From assembly GCA_015345905.1 (NCBI GenBank), contig JADDTR010000031.1, positions 1 through 64,000 on the forward strand: a DNA stretch of 64,000 bases. Direction: 5' to 3'. The position numbers and the translations under genes were made by a program. Shown here in pieces: positions 23,818-34,350 of this stretch. Position 1 is the first letter of the stretch; every line of letters begins with the position of its first letter. The stretch is from Aotearoamyces nothofagi. Taxonomy: Eukaryota > Ascomycota > Leotiomycetes > Leotiales > Tympanidaceae. The notes beneath the pieces were generated by a model. That model was not told where the DNA came from, did not search any database, and was given only the letters and a program-made list of their open reading frames with translations.

Positions 23818-23882
23818 ACTGTGCTGTGCTGTACTGTGTATGCTGTACTGTGTACACTGTACTGTGTATACTGTACTGTGTT
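23818..23882. repeat. TGTACTGTG-rich array
   Basis: Imperfect repeats of CTGTACTGTGTA, for example around 23832-23880. Related to the TACAGTAC words scattered through other spacers. Confidence 0.85.
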
Positions 23883-23967
23883 TGGTATCGCGTCGATCGT
23901 CCACGTTCCCGCGGATATCTATCCCTTCTCTCGTCTCCCTACAAACCTGCAGTGCCTAGAACACCAG

Positions 23968-24003
23968 TCTCTGTCGTCTCTGTCGTCTCTGTCGTCTCTG
24001 TCC
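23968..24003. repeat. 9-bp array (TCTCTGTCG)n
   Basis: Four copies of the 9-bp unit containing CTCTGTCGT. No coding sense. Confidence 0.85.
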
Positions 24004-24381
24004 GATCATCGAGCATACGATCACTGAAATACAGCAGCAGCTGGCCCACTGCACAGTGAGCAGCACAGAACTTCGAGGCATGCAGCATTGCATAAACGAA
24101 GAGGAAGCCGTCGCCGACAACTGAGAGGAGCTTTCTCCTCATTTCCAGTTCCGATCCCGTCCCAGTGCGACGAGAGCACACCCACAGGATATAATGTTGT
24201 AATCACAAACCAAAGACAATGCTCGACGAGATCCATACTTTCCGCCGTCGCTATTTGGAATACGTCATAGGATCTATAAATAACACCGCCCTAAGAAGCA
24301 ACATACACCGGCCATGTTAAGAGATGTGAGCTGCTCAACTCTTGTGCAGATATTGTATCTTCATCTAAACCCCGCTGCAAC

Positions 24382-25047
24382 ATGTCTGTTCAAGGAATTG
24401 CCGCTCTGCGCAGAGGTGTAGGGGAGGAATACATCGAGCTCGCGCAGGAGCATTTAAAGCACGAGTATGTCCGTCCTGTCATTCAATCGCCGCCTCCTCG
24501 ACAACGCCACCTTCTAACATCAACAGCCTCGAGGAGTCTGACCGCGAGAAGCTTGAGAGCGCAGCCAGCAAGTTGAGTACGTGGGCGAGTGTTGGGAGTG
24601 CTGTCGGTCTTGGCCTCGGGATCGTCCTGGCCTCCCGAGTGCGAACGCAGCGTCTACAGCTCTTTAAGGCATTTAAGACGGCGCAAAAGCCTACGCATGT
24701 ATTATTTGCTGACGGAAGCAAAGGCACGTCTCCCATCTGGCTCTCGTTCAATGCTAACGTCCGCAGAACTGATCCCCGACATTACGCCACTGCTTGCACC
24801 TTCGCAGGCCGGCGACATCGCTACGCATGTCTTCTTCGGCATAGGCGGACTCTTTATATTCGGCGAGTTGGGTTATCTGGTTGGTTCTCTTAGTGCCAAT
24901 CGAACAATTACAGAGGATCCGGCATCGAGGGCAAGAATAGAGAAAGCGTTCAGAAAGTTCAGAGCTGATGTATTGCGGAAGGAGGCAACGCGTCTAGATC
25001 CGGAGCTTCTAGATCCAGATCGTCCAGACTCAGATCCCGTTTTGTAA
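24382..25047 (+). CDS. Conserved hypothetical membrane protein, 186 aa
   Basis: Three exons (24382-24464, 24527-24723, 24767-25047) join in frame. The second intron is 43 nt and seems to use a GC donor (AAAG|GCACGT) with a good GCTAAC branch site and CGCAG acceptor; the join gives FADGSKELIPDITPLL. The N-terminus MSVQGIAALRRG is followed by an amphipathic helix (EEYIELAQEHL). One glycine-rich membrane segment is seen (VGSAVGLGLGIVLAS) and a second near FFGIGGLFIFGELGYLVG. The C-terminus is charged. It resembles an uncharacterised family I associate with ascomycetes. Two membrane spans with small-residue motifs fit an organelle membrane, perhaps mitochondrial. No function can be given. Confidence 0.75.
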
Positions 25048-25126
25048 ACGCCAATAATATGAACCATTTTTTCTCCCCCTAAAATAATTCCTGCCAAATG
25101 GTATATGTATTGCATTGCACCTCTGC

Positions 25127-26034
25127 TCATCGCTTTGTCCCCAACCAGCCTGTGGACAGTGAGCCTTCGTTCCCCATCGCACCTCTCCACCCAATATTTA
25201 GCATCCCAACAACCAACCGTTCCTCGTTGTTCTCAGCGATCTTTTCTATAAGGAAGCACACCTGTTGAACATCTCCTGGTCCCAGAACCGGACTTTCCTC
25301 CCAATTTAAGCTTGTAGATTTGCACCACGGCTTCGAATCCAGCCCAACCCTATCCAGGACGATAGTATCCTCGCCACAGTTCTCAAGCTGGGCTTCAAGC
25401 GCCCATCCACTCGGTACGACTCCAATCTTCGTCCGCACGACCAGGCACTGCCTTGCCGCAAACTGATACAGCTTTCGAAACGAGCGCACTCTTCCACTCG
25501 TCGCTCCAGTCTCTGTATACGACACTGTCACGGCGAGAACATGGTTTCCCTCCTCTTTGAGATGATACTTCACAATCCCTTGCAAGCTCCCAACCAAGTC
25601 GTCTACCGTCTCGGCAAACGCAACCTCCAACGGCGCCTTCAGGCTCGGCGTCTGCATTTCCGCTTCGATCTTGACGCCATGGATTCTTCGCTCATCATCA
25701 ATTTCATTGTTTGCACATAAGGTACAGGCGAACGTCTCGCCCACGTAAGCGTTTCCGAATGCAGGTGGCAGTGTAAGAAGAGGCGAAAGCACAAACGCAC
25801 CACTGTTGGAAGAGGGATATGCGAGAGAGGCTGCTGGGGAAATTGTCCGAGTAAGCGGAGTAGATGCCGTGGGGAGTGTATGCTGTGTTGCAAGGGATGG
25901 GCGCGAAAGTCTAATCAGTCAGTATCATAGCTGATGGCAAGATAAAGACCATACCGTAGGACTTTCAGCGACACGGAATGCGGTTCCTTCAGTGCATCTG
26001 CAGTTGCAGTCGAGAGTGTGCGCTGATGCGCCAT
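25127..26034 (-). CDS. TRAPP complex subunit 13 homologue (TRAPPC13)
   Basis: Two exons (25955-26034 and 25127-25910) give 287 aa from MAHQRTLSTATADAL. The join reads KVLRLSRPSLA. The DUF974/TRAPPC13 signature is clear: PLLTLPPAFGNAYVGETFACTL near residue 75, then a beta-rich body with LKEEGNHVLAVTVSY and FRKLYQFAARQCLVVRTK. The C-terminus has WEESPVLGPGDVQQVCFLIE. The protein is an immunoglobulin-like subunit of the metazoan and filamentous-fungal TRAPP III tethering complex, which acts as a Rab exchange factor in early secretory traffic and autophagy. It is divergent to a SET-domain gene 330 bp away. Length is close to that of fungal relatives. Confidence 0.88.
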
Positions 26035-26366
26035 TGCAACTCCAATCAATCCATATGATTGCAGCTGGTAGATGAAGCTCGTCTGTCTCCATTGGAATAA
26101 ATCCTGCCAGTACTCACCGCCTAATTCGGAGTTGAGACGAATTTTAATAGGCTCACGCTTGGTGTGTACCTGCGGGGTTTTATCTGGCGAGGAAAATTTA
26201 TAAACGGTATTTATCACATCTGGCAGCCTTTTATATCCAGTGGATATATGCAATTCTGTAGAGTATATCGGAGGGTCTACCTAATGTAGATTTCTGAAAT
26301 AAGAAATATTTCTTCCGCGACAGCATCGATTTAGAAGGCCTAGAAGAAGGCCCTTTAACGACCGAG

Positions 26367-26996
26367 ATGAGGTCGCATGGGGAGACGGAGCAGGGGATTA
26401 AGGATGAGATTCCACTGACGCGGGCAGAAGGCCTGACGATGATCCAAAACACACCCAAGGGTCATTCAGAACATCACCCGTCGCCAGCGTAGCAACAGAC
26501 TGACGCTTCACAGGTCGCGGAGTCTTCGCAAGCAGAGCCATACCAGCGCATACCATCCTTGAAGTTTCTCCAGTCCTGGTTCTGGATCCGGCCGAGAATG
26601 AACTTCATGTTCGGAAAACAGATCTCTATAACTACACATAGTATGCCTCTTTGCCTACTCTGGCTCGCCAGGATAAACTAACGGTAGCTCAGTAACTGGC
26701 CAAATCCCGCAAAGGACAAGGTAGACGTCAATGGACGCGTTCCCACCATGACGCAGGCAGTCATTCTTGGCATTGGGAGCCTCTTCAATCACTCTACCTA
26801 CAAACAGAATGTTGGCTGGGTTCGTGATGTTCCCAATCGAGTCATTACGTATCAGGCTTTACGGGACATCTGTAAAGGCGAGGAGTTGTGCATTTCATAC
26901 GGCGACCGGCTCACATTTGTCGACGCTGATGCTAAAAACATGGAAGATAGTGACGAAGACAGCAATTCTGTATTGAATAGAATAGAACTGACATAA
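26367..26996 (+). CDS. SET-domain protein
   Basis: Three exons (26367-26460, 26514-26640, 26693-26996) join to 174 aa. The first part reads MIQNTPK|GRGVFASRAIPAHTILEV, the N-SET pattern GRGVFA. The second intron splits the Tyr of NYTY. The C-SET part has GIGSLFNHS (the NHS motif), then NVGWVRD, ITYQALRDICKGEELCISYGD (the ELxxxYG motif). Both halves of the SET fold and the cofactor motifs are present, so it should bind S-adenosylmethionine and methylate lysine. It is short and lacks extra domains, like the small stand-alone SET proteins (Set7-like) of fungi. The target is unknown. It converges on MTR4 with 200 bp between. Confidence 0.83.
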
Positions 26997-27198
26997 ATCC
27001 CTATGCATAATCTACAGATGATACCACAAAGTCACACCCGCTGTGAAACATAGCGAACCCAACTCCCTTTTTATGCTTCTGCAGATATCAAATGGGAACG
27101 CCTTACGCCACAGTCCATACAATTATGCACTTATATCCATTAAATCCTGGGTCTCCATTCCCACACCAAAGAAGCTTGCGTAAATACCCAGACATATA

Positions 27199-30100
27199 TC
27201 ATAGGTATAAGCTTTGAGCAGCCACGATATCACGCTTGATCTTCGTCAGGGCCTCCTCGAACTTGTTAGACAGCTCATCGCTGCCCATCACCTTACCAGC
27301 CTGTGCCATCTGACGAAGCAGTTCTTCTAAACGACGGAATAGGCGAATCAGTGAGCCTTCATAAACATCTGTCATTTTGCTGTGCCACGTTAGCTTTGAA
27401 GTCCGGCAGGGTCTGTTGGTCACTACTTACCAAATCTCCGCAAAACTCTTCCCAGTTGCCCACGCCAACACAACCTCCATAAGCTGGTACTTGAAAGATT
27501 GAACATATTCCTCCTCATTAACCTCTAATTTGGAATCCTGGCTCACTTTCGCAATGATTCTGGCTTGGGCCTGAATCTCTCGGAAAGGTTTTGCAAGCTC
27601 CTCCTTCAATGGCGGGCATTGACTCTTCTCTTCGAAGATAAAACAACTCAATACCGCCGCGCAAAGCTCCGGGCTCAACTCGTTAAAAAAACGATTGAAA
27701 AGTAGCTCTGAAAGGAGAAGTTCGTGCCCATCGCCAGTTGAGATCTCGCATGCGACACGAGCCTTCAGTTCTACTACCTCTTGCTCGTTGATGAAGCCCA
27801 GACGACGCAGAACGCGCTTGCGAGATTTGAGTTCGTCAAGCTGCATGATGGATAACGCGGCAGTAATAGCCTTCTTTTTCTCCTTAATCTTCTTGACAAC
27901 TTCCATCTTCTCCGCATACTGGTCAAAGAGGCTGGGAAGTCTTGGAGAGTTGTGGAGAGGGTTTGACAGGAGGCGTGATTCTAGAACCTCAATCTTCCGA
28001 AGAAGTTTCTTAAAGGATTCATCACTGATGCCCATATTCTCGATAGGGTCAAGGATTGCGATGCCATCTGGGAAACGTCGTTTAACCTCTTCCAAAGATT
28101 TCCGGACAGTGTTGCGTTGATCAGCAGGGTGGAGATCCTTCGGGAGGAAGATTCGAACGTGTCCAATAGCCTCGATGCACGACAGCAAAACCGGCACAAC
28201 CTCCATCTTCCCCTTCTCGCCCTCCTGGGGTGGTCGAACACCAGACGGAAGATCTTGGTGTGTTTGCGTTCCAACCGCAGCACCGTCAGAAACGAGCAAT
28301 AACACATCCAAAATATAAGACTGTTGCGGTGGATAGTCATCAACTGTCTGGCCCTTTCCTGGTCGCCGTGGGGTAAACTTGACCACAGCACCCCAACCAA
28401 AATCGTGGTCCATGTATTTAATATGAACCAATCGGCCGGGCTGCATAAACTGCAAGCAATAGTTTGGATGGTTAATTACATCTCGCATGTCCTTGGTGTA
28501 TGAAGAAAGTTGCTGCCGAAGATCATAGTACTCCTTGATAATGGCCTCATCCTCGATCTCAATGGCTTCCTTCTCCTCCTGAAGATCATGAAGTTCTTGT
28601 TCTAGACCGGAGACACTTGCAGTGTTCTGGAACTGGTAGAAACAGTGCTCCAGCATAAATTCAGGTGAGATTCCTTCAACCCTCATTAGATTCAGGATCA
28701 TATTGTAGCCAAGGTAGAACGCAGAGTTTAGTTTATCCTGTTCTCCTCGGACAATCTCTTTAGCAATAGCCGGCTCCATCTTATCGTCAATCATCATGAT
28801 GACGATACCACGGTCATCAAGACCTCTTCGGCCAGCACGACCAGACATCTGAACAAACTCTGAAGGGGTCAAATATCGCTGACTAACGCCATCAAATTTT
28901 CGAACATTGGTGAAGACGACAGTCTTCGCAGGCATGTTCAGACCAATAGAGAACGTCTCAGTTGCGAATAGTACCTTGATTAAGTTCTCTTGAAACAAAA
29001 TCTCGATCGTCTCCTTGAGAATTGGGAGCAGTCCAGAGTGATGAACTCCAATACCTCTTCGAAGCAATGGCAGGATGTGCTGTATTTGAGGGAGCTGCTT
29101 GTCCTCGTCCGAGAGCATCTCGATCGCACTATCAAACACCTTTGTAACCATGGCTTTTTCGGAATCATCATTAAATGCCATAGAACTCATCTGCAGCGCA
29201 TACGCCTCACATTCCCGCTTGCTGAAACTGAAAACAATGACAGGGTTGTAATGCTTCACCATGATCATTCTCACAATTTTGTAGATGTCTGAAGCCTCCT
29301 TATTTCCACCCTTGTTCGTCTTCTTGTCCTTTCCACGGCCCTTACGCTTCGCATCAATATCTGCTGGGTCCGAGCCCTTTTTATCCTCAATCGTTGACAT
29401 TGCCTTATCAAAATTGTCCTGTCTAAAATTGCCCTTCTCGTCTACGATCAAATGTATGCCATCGGCACCTGCAGGGAAGAAGTAGTGTTGTAGAGGTGTA
29501 GGTCGGAAATCAGTGTAGACAATATGGCATGGTTGTTGATGCGTTTTCGTGATCCATTCGGCAAACTGCATGGCGTTCGGTATCGTAGCAGATAGGAAGA
29601 CATATCGGACCTTATCTGGTAGAAGAATGATTGTCTCCTCCCAAACAACACCTCTCGATTTGTCTCGCATGTAATGGATCTCGTCAAATATCACCCAAGC
29701 GACCTCACGCATGATCTCTGATCCACGATATAACATGGATCTCAGAATCTCCGTGGTCATGACCAGACATGTCGCTGTAGGGTTGATCGTAACATCTCCA
29801 GTCATAAGACCAACATCTCCAAACTCGGCAGCAAACTCTCGGTATTTCTGATTACTTAACGCCTTGATCGGACTCGTGTAGATAACTCGCTGGTTGTTTT
29901 TCAAGCTCTGAGCAATGGCATATTCTGCAATGACCGTCTTTCCTGCACTGGTGTGCGCCGAGACCAATACACTCTCCCCACGCTCAATCGACGCTATCGA
30001 GACCTTCTGAAAGGGATCCAACTCGAAAGGGTATGTCTTAGCCGGAACCTCTGGCGACTTATGCTGGGAGATCGGAACGTAATCATAGTCGGGAGGTAAC

Positions 30101-30474
30101 GAGACTTGGTGTTGAATGTTGTGCTGTAGAACGAGAGCGCCAGCCAGATTCCCGCCTTGAAGGCCTTGTGAGGCCGCAACCTCTCTCGACTGTGCTGTCT
30201 CGAAGGAGTCCGTCACAACTGGCTCAGCTTCCACCTCTCTTCGCCGTCTCTTATTATCTTTCTTCTCCGCAGCTTCCTGCACCTCGCCATTTCGCTCGGG
30301 TTCTACATTTACCAGCTCTGAGGCACCAGCTTGTGTGTCTATAGATTTCTTAACGTCCCCATTGACGGTTCTCTTCTTGCTCTTGTCCTTCTTGGGCTTT
30401 GAGCGCTTCAGAAGGGTTGGGTCTGGTTTCGCGCCTTGAGGCTTATCGTCAAAGACGTCAAAAAGGTCGTCCAT
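27199..30474 (-). CDS. MTR4: MTR4, exosome-associated RNA helicase
   Basis: Two exons (27431-30474 and 27199-27379) give 1074 aa from [10 protein letters not shown]; an in-frame Met six codons earlier (30492) is possible. Helicase motifs in order: SAHTSAGKT (I, about residue 175), [10 protein letters not shown] (Ia), FDEIHYM (II), LSATIPNA (III), [30 protein letters not shown] (V) and [15 protein letters not shown] (VI). The insertion with a KOW-like arch follows, then the C-terminal helical bundle ending IVAAQSLYL; the intron lies in [18 protein letters not shown]4 is the 3'-5' helicase of the nuclear exosome and TRAMP complex, needed for 5.8S rRNA maturation and RNA surveillance. The acidic and lysine-rich N-terminus is normal. 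It is divergent to COX8, with starts 290 bp apart. Confidence 0.97.
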
Positions 30475-30764
30475 CTTCTCCAAATCAATCACATCGAATC
30501 GTCAAAGACGTGGAAGCAATGCCGAGAAGTATCGCAGGTGAACGAAAATGTGACTTTCTTGCATTATTGAAGCTCCAATGGACAAAAAATAAAAGCGGCA
30601 GAATTTAAGCGAGAATTTCAAAAGTCTTGGCACCAGAGCTACTTCATTTAGTTTATCGAACGACTCTCCATCCTACTGACAAGACATTAACAATCCACAA
30701 AGGTATGCATCTGTGCAACTGCGAAGAGCTCAATTAGTACTCAATTGATACTAATATGAAATAG

Positions 30765-31107
30765 ATGCTTTCACGAACCGCCTTCCGTGCCTCCCCAATG
30801 GCTCAAACGATCGCGCGTCGTGGCTTCCACTCTACCCGGGCCCAGATGTCCTCTCCATACCATTACCCCGAGGGGCCCCGTAACAACATCCCATTCAACC
30901 CATTGACGAAATTTTTTGGTTTCAGATACTGGACTTTCATGGGTGAGCAAACCTCAATTGAAACTATTATATGTTGGCTAACTTTTAGCAAGGTGTCGGA
31001 TTTGCAGCACCATTCATTGTTGCGTGTAAGCATTACGCCATCCCCCCCCCCAATCATGTATTTTACTGACTGTTATCTCAGACTGGCAAACAAACAAGAA
31101 CCAGTAG
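30765..31107 (+). CDS. COX8: Cytochrome c oxidase subunit VIII (VIIc type)
   Basis: Three exons (30765-30942, 30993-31025, 31082-31107) give a 78-aa precursor. The first exon encodes a mitochondrial presequence (MLSRTAFRASPMAQTIARRG) followed by the family core SSPYHYPEGPR and IPFNPLTKFFGFRYW. The join at FM|GVGFAAPFIVAYW completes the single membrane helix, and the protein ends QTNKNQ. The frame continues past the first donor for some 100 codons without homology, so the spliced form is the gene. The second intron contains a run of ten C residues. The protein is a small inner-membrane subunit of complex IV. Confidence 0.93.
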
Positions 31108-33116
31108 ACTGGATCGACATGGCGGGAGGAATACACAGTGTTTTGACAGGATTTGCGATATTGCGTGTACAGAATAAGACCATCAATGCACTTCAATTGT
31201 ATCGCTTGGGTACTCAGAACAATGTCAGACAAATGCCATATTGATGTGACATGAGGAGATAGTATATTCTTGATCGTAGATGGCACGACCTCTAAGATGC
31301 TACAAAATGTGTCTTAGGGATGCCAAAGGCTAGCATACACAGCTATCCACAGTATGACAATTTCACCAGATATGACGGTAGATGGGGCTCATTGTTCACA
31401 TCTGAAGAGAGAGCCGCATTCTGGGTAGGCAAGCACAGCTACCTTCCAGCCTGGTGGCTTTAGCATACCTTGACCTCTACATATATCTTTGCCTCAGACC
31501 TCAAAGCCTCATATGCCAAAGTGCTGAATGATCGGTCGGTATCTTGTATATATGTACTTGTACATGTAGGTCAATATCTACAGTAAGATGGATCTTTTAA
31601 GCTCATCCGAGGTTCGTTCGGCATCGTCACCAACTGCGAGCAGACTTCGGCTGAAGAGAGATCATAATCTAGCCTTGCTAAAAAAGAATCATGTGATATT
31701 ATCTTGGTTGATATAGCATATTCAATTAAAACTATATGCACGTATCGTTAGAGATATGGCTTTGCTCCTTTAAGATTTGAAAACAGAGGCTGCTAAGCTA
31801 GATTATTCAGTCTATTCCTATCTTCTTAAGTACTCTCATGGCCAGAGGGTCAACTCCATAAACCTTTGCCATTCCTCGACTTTGATGTAAGTCCCTTTAC
31901 TAACTATACAGTCTCATAATGACGTAAATTTATAGGGAGGTCGCATGCACTGCAAAGGATCCAAGGCAACTCCGTTAGACGATCTCTCTACAACTAATGG
32001 CCTACAAGATGGCACGGGAGGTTGATTGTAAGCCGGTTTTTGGATGGAATTACTTATGACGGCTGGGAGGGCACGTCAAGTATTTATTTGTATTGCAAGA
32101 ATGATGCAGTATTCATATATTACCTTTAGCAATGCAGCAGCCCTTCGGCAAGGTAACTGGCAGTGAGATTGGCCCATGTGGTACTGGTACCTGTCATATG
32201 GCTGGCAAGCTTCAATCAGCCAGGCTGTGTGTACCGTACTACTGTACAGCAGAGTAGATCTGGTAAGGGCCGCAAGTGAGGCCCTTTGCACGCTACCCCT
32301 TATATATATTCTATATATATTCCGTGCTAGACATCGACTCATGTCTCACATTGGGCTTCAAATCCACGTGGGTTTTGTTTCACGGAACGAAGATTGGGCA
32401 TCTACATGCTGTACACAGAGCGGATGGAGGCCGCTGCAGCACACGGCTACCCCTGAATCATGGTATACAAAGTACCAAGTTGAGAGCAAGTCGAGGGCAC
32501 GACGCGTTGGGACTCGTACACCTGGCACAGCTTATCGCAAAGTCAGGACGCTACCGCTGTAGCATGCATAGCCTATTGACTAGTAGAGCGCAAGCGCTTC
32601 CCCTATTTCCTCTTGCGCTCGTAAAGGACAAGAGGCGCGGGCAGAATTGGCCCAGGACCTAAAAGGCAGAGCAGAGAGCAGAGAGTAGAGAGAGCAGAGA
32701 GTAGAGAGCAGAGAGCAGTAGCGTTGATGGCGGCTGGCGGGTAAGCCCTATGTAAGAATACTTGCTCGTTACTGCAAGTAGTACTGTAGAGCTAGGCCCC
32801 AGGCCGGTGTGCTGTGCGGTGCGGTGCGGTGCGGTGCGGTGCTGTGCTGGCCCCGTACACAGGACCGGAGAGTACAATATACAGTATACAGGAGTGTAGT
32901 ACAGTACAGTATATAAGTACAGTACAGTATACATACAGTACTGTACATATGACAGTACACAGGACAGCACGCACGGCTCTGTACAGCGCTGCACGGCACC
33001 GCTGGATCTCAGTGTGACCGGTGCTAAGCAAATCGCCGACGGCTACACGAGATCGGCGGGTGCTCGTCAGCAAGGACCCGCCGGTCCTGGTGCCCCAATG
33101 CACTGGCAGGGAACAA

Positions 33117-33180
33117 GGAGGGGAGGGAGGAGGGAGGAGGGAGGAGGGAGGAGGGAGGAGGGAGGAGGGAGGAGGGAGAG
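33117..33180 (+). repeat. 7-bp G-rich array (GGGAGGA)n
   Basis: About eight copies of GGGAGGA on the plus strand. Regular runs of three Gs spaced by short gaps fit the G-quadruplex pattern. Intergenic. Confidence 0.9.
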
Positions 33181-33768
33181 CAGGGACAGCGGATGCAGTG
33201 AGAGTGTTAATAGCCATCAGTAGCCATCAGTCGCTGTCCTCGGCCAGAGGATACTCCAGGAGTATATCTGCATCCGCCGCTGGCCCTGACACCTGCTACG
33301 CTACGCTGCACTACACCACGCTGCACTCCGCCTCTGCACCGGACGGCGAGTACGGTATATATATATATACATACCGTGGCAGCCCAGCTGCTGTAGCAGC
33401 ACACGGGCGGCGAGTGCAAAACGCGGTGCAGTGCGGTATGTCCTGAGCCCTCCCTATCTACCTCTGGCCTACGGTGCCGCTCCCACTCCCACTGCCTACT
33501 GCATGCGTGTGCCTGTATGTACTGTACTGTACTGTACGAGGCCGGCCAGAACCCTCCGAGCACGTCGCTGAAAGGACGCCGGAGACACGCTGAGCAGCGC
33601 TGAGCAGCGCTGGAATCTCGCGCGTTTTTGCTGCTTGTGCGGTGCAGTGCAGTGCGGTGCAGTGCGGCGCGACTAGTCCAGCGTCATCCCGCTGATCTCC
33701 GGCTGTTGCTGCTCTGCTCTGCTCTGCTCTGTCCGGCAGCGAACTCGTGCTGATAAGGGTTTGTTTTA

Positions 33769-33820
33769 GGGACCGTCTTAGGGACCGTCTTAGGGACCGC
33801 CTTAGGGACCGTCTTAGGGG
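33769..33820 (+). repeat. 12-bp array, unit TTAGGGACCGTC
   Basis: Four full copies and part of a fifth; one unit has C in place of T near its end. Each unit contains TTAGGG, the fungal telomere hexamer, but spaced by six other bases, so this is a minisatellite rather than a telomere tract. Confidence 0.85.
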
Positions 33821-34350
33821 CCAAACACCACGCACAGCACCATTGTTCGCGGGCTCGTCCCGGCAGGGCTTAGCCATTGAGCCATATCATGCTAACGCCT
33901 GCCAGACCGAAGCAACTCGACACGACAGCAGCCATATAACGATATAATCACGGTATACCGACGCCAGCCAGCTTCTTTCCTGAGCATTACGCGTCGCAGA
34001 CTTCATATCCAGCAGCCAGGAATTCGCAAAGTCTGCGTTCGGAAGCTTCTGGCTTCCGTGACGACTGCAACCGTCGCCTCACTCCACCCCACATCATTTT
34101 CCAAAATCTCTTTCCGACCACCAACGTTGCCAATCCACCAGCGCCGTGGCTGAGGTATCTCTTGCTCTCTACACCCTTTCAACGTCTTGTACCTTTCTGT
34201 CGGCTTGTCGCAATTTGCCTTTTGCCTTTTGCCTTTTCTGCGCAACAAAACAAGCTCCGATGAGCTAGAACGAGAGTAACTTCCTCCGCCCTACACACGT
34301 CGACTTCGTACAGGCGATTGGCTGCGTGGTCCTACGGTGGAATACATGTC

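Larger units (their letters stand above)
22062..24381. other. Repeat-rich gene-free stretch, 2.3 kb
   Basis: No gene could be supported; many overlapping frames on both strands arise from GC-rich simple sequence. Contents include a CGTACCGCACGC array at about 23528-23568, TACAGTACTGTA at 23713-23724, a run of TGTACTGTGTA-like words at 23818-23882, and a CTCTGTCGT array at about 23970-24002. Confidence 0.6.
31108..34350. other. Repeat-rich gene-free stretch, 3.2 kb
   Basis: No gene was supported. The first 1.2 kb (to about 32.6 kb) is AT-leaning with no clear element. The rest is GC-rich simple sequence: AGAGCAGAG runs at 32666-32720, GGTGC copies at 32815-32843, ACAGTACAGTAT words at 32880-32960, a G-rich array at 33117-33178, a TACTG run at 33518-33537, and a TTAGGGACCGTC array at about 33769-33820. 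Frames crossing these are repeat products. Confidence 0.6.

Noticed and set aside
22580-23819. Long minus-strand frames of 188 and 266 codons
   Set aside because: GC-rich, overlapping frames on both strands, composed of simple repeats; no domain.
33769-33820. Internal telomere tract
   Set aside because: TTAGGG is separated by six other bases in each unit, so it is a minisatellite.
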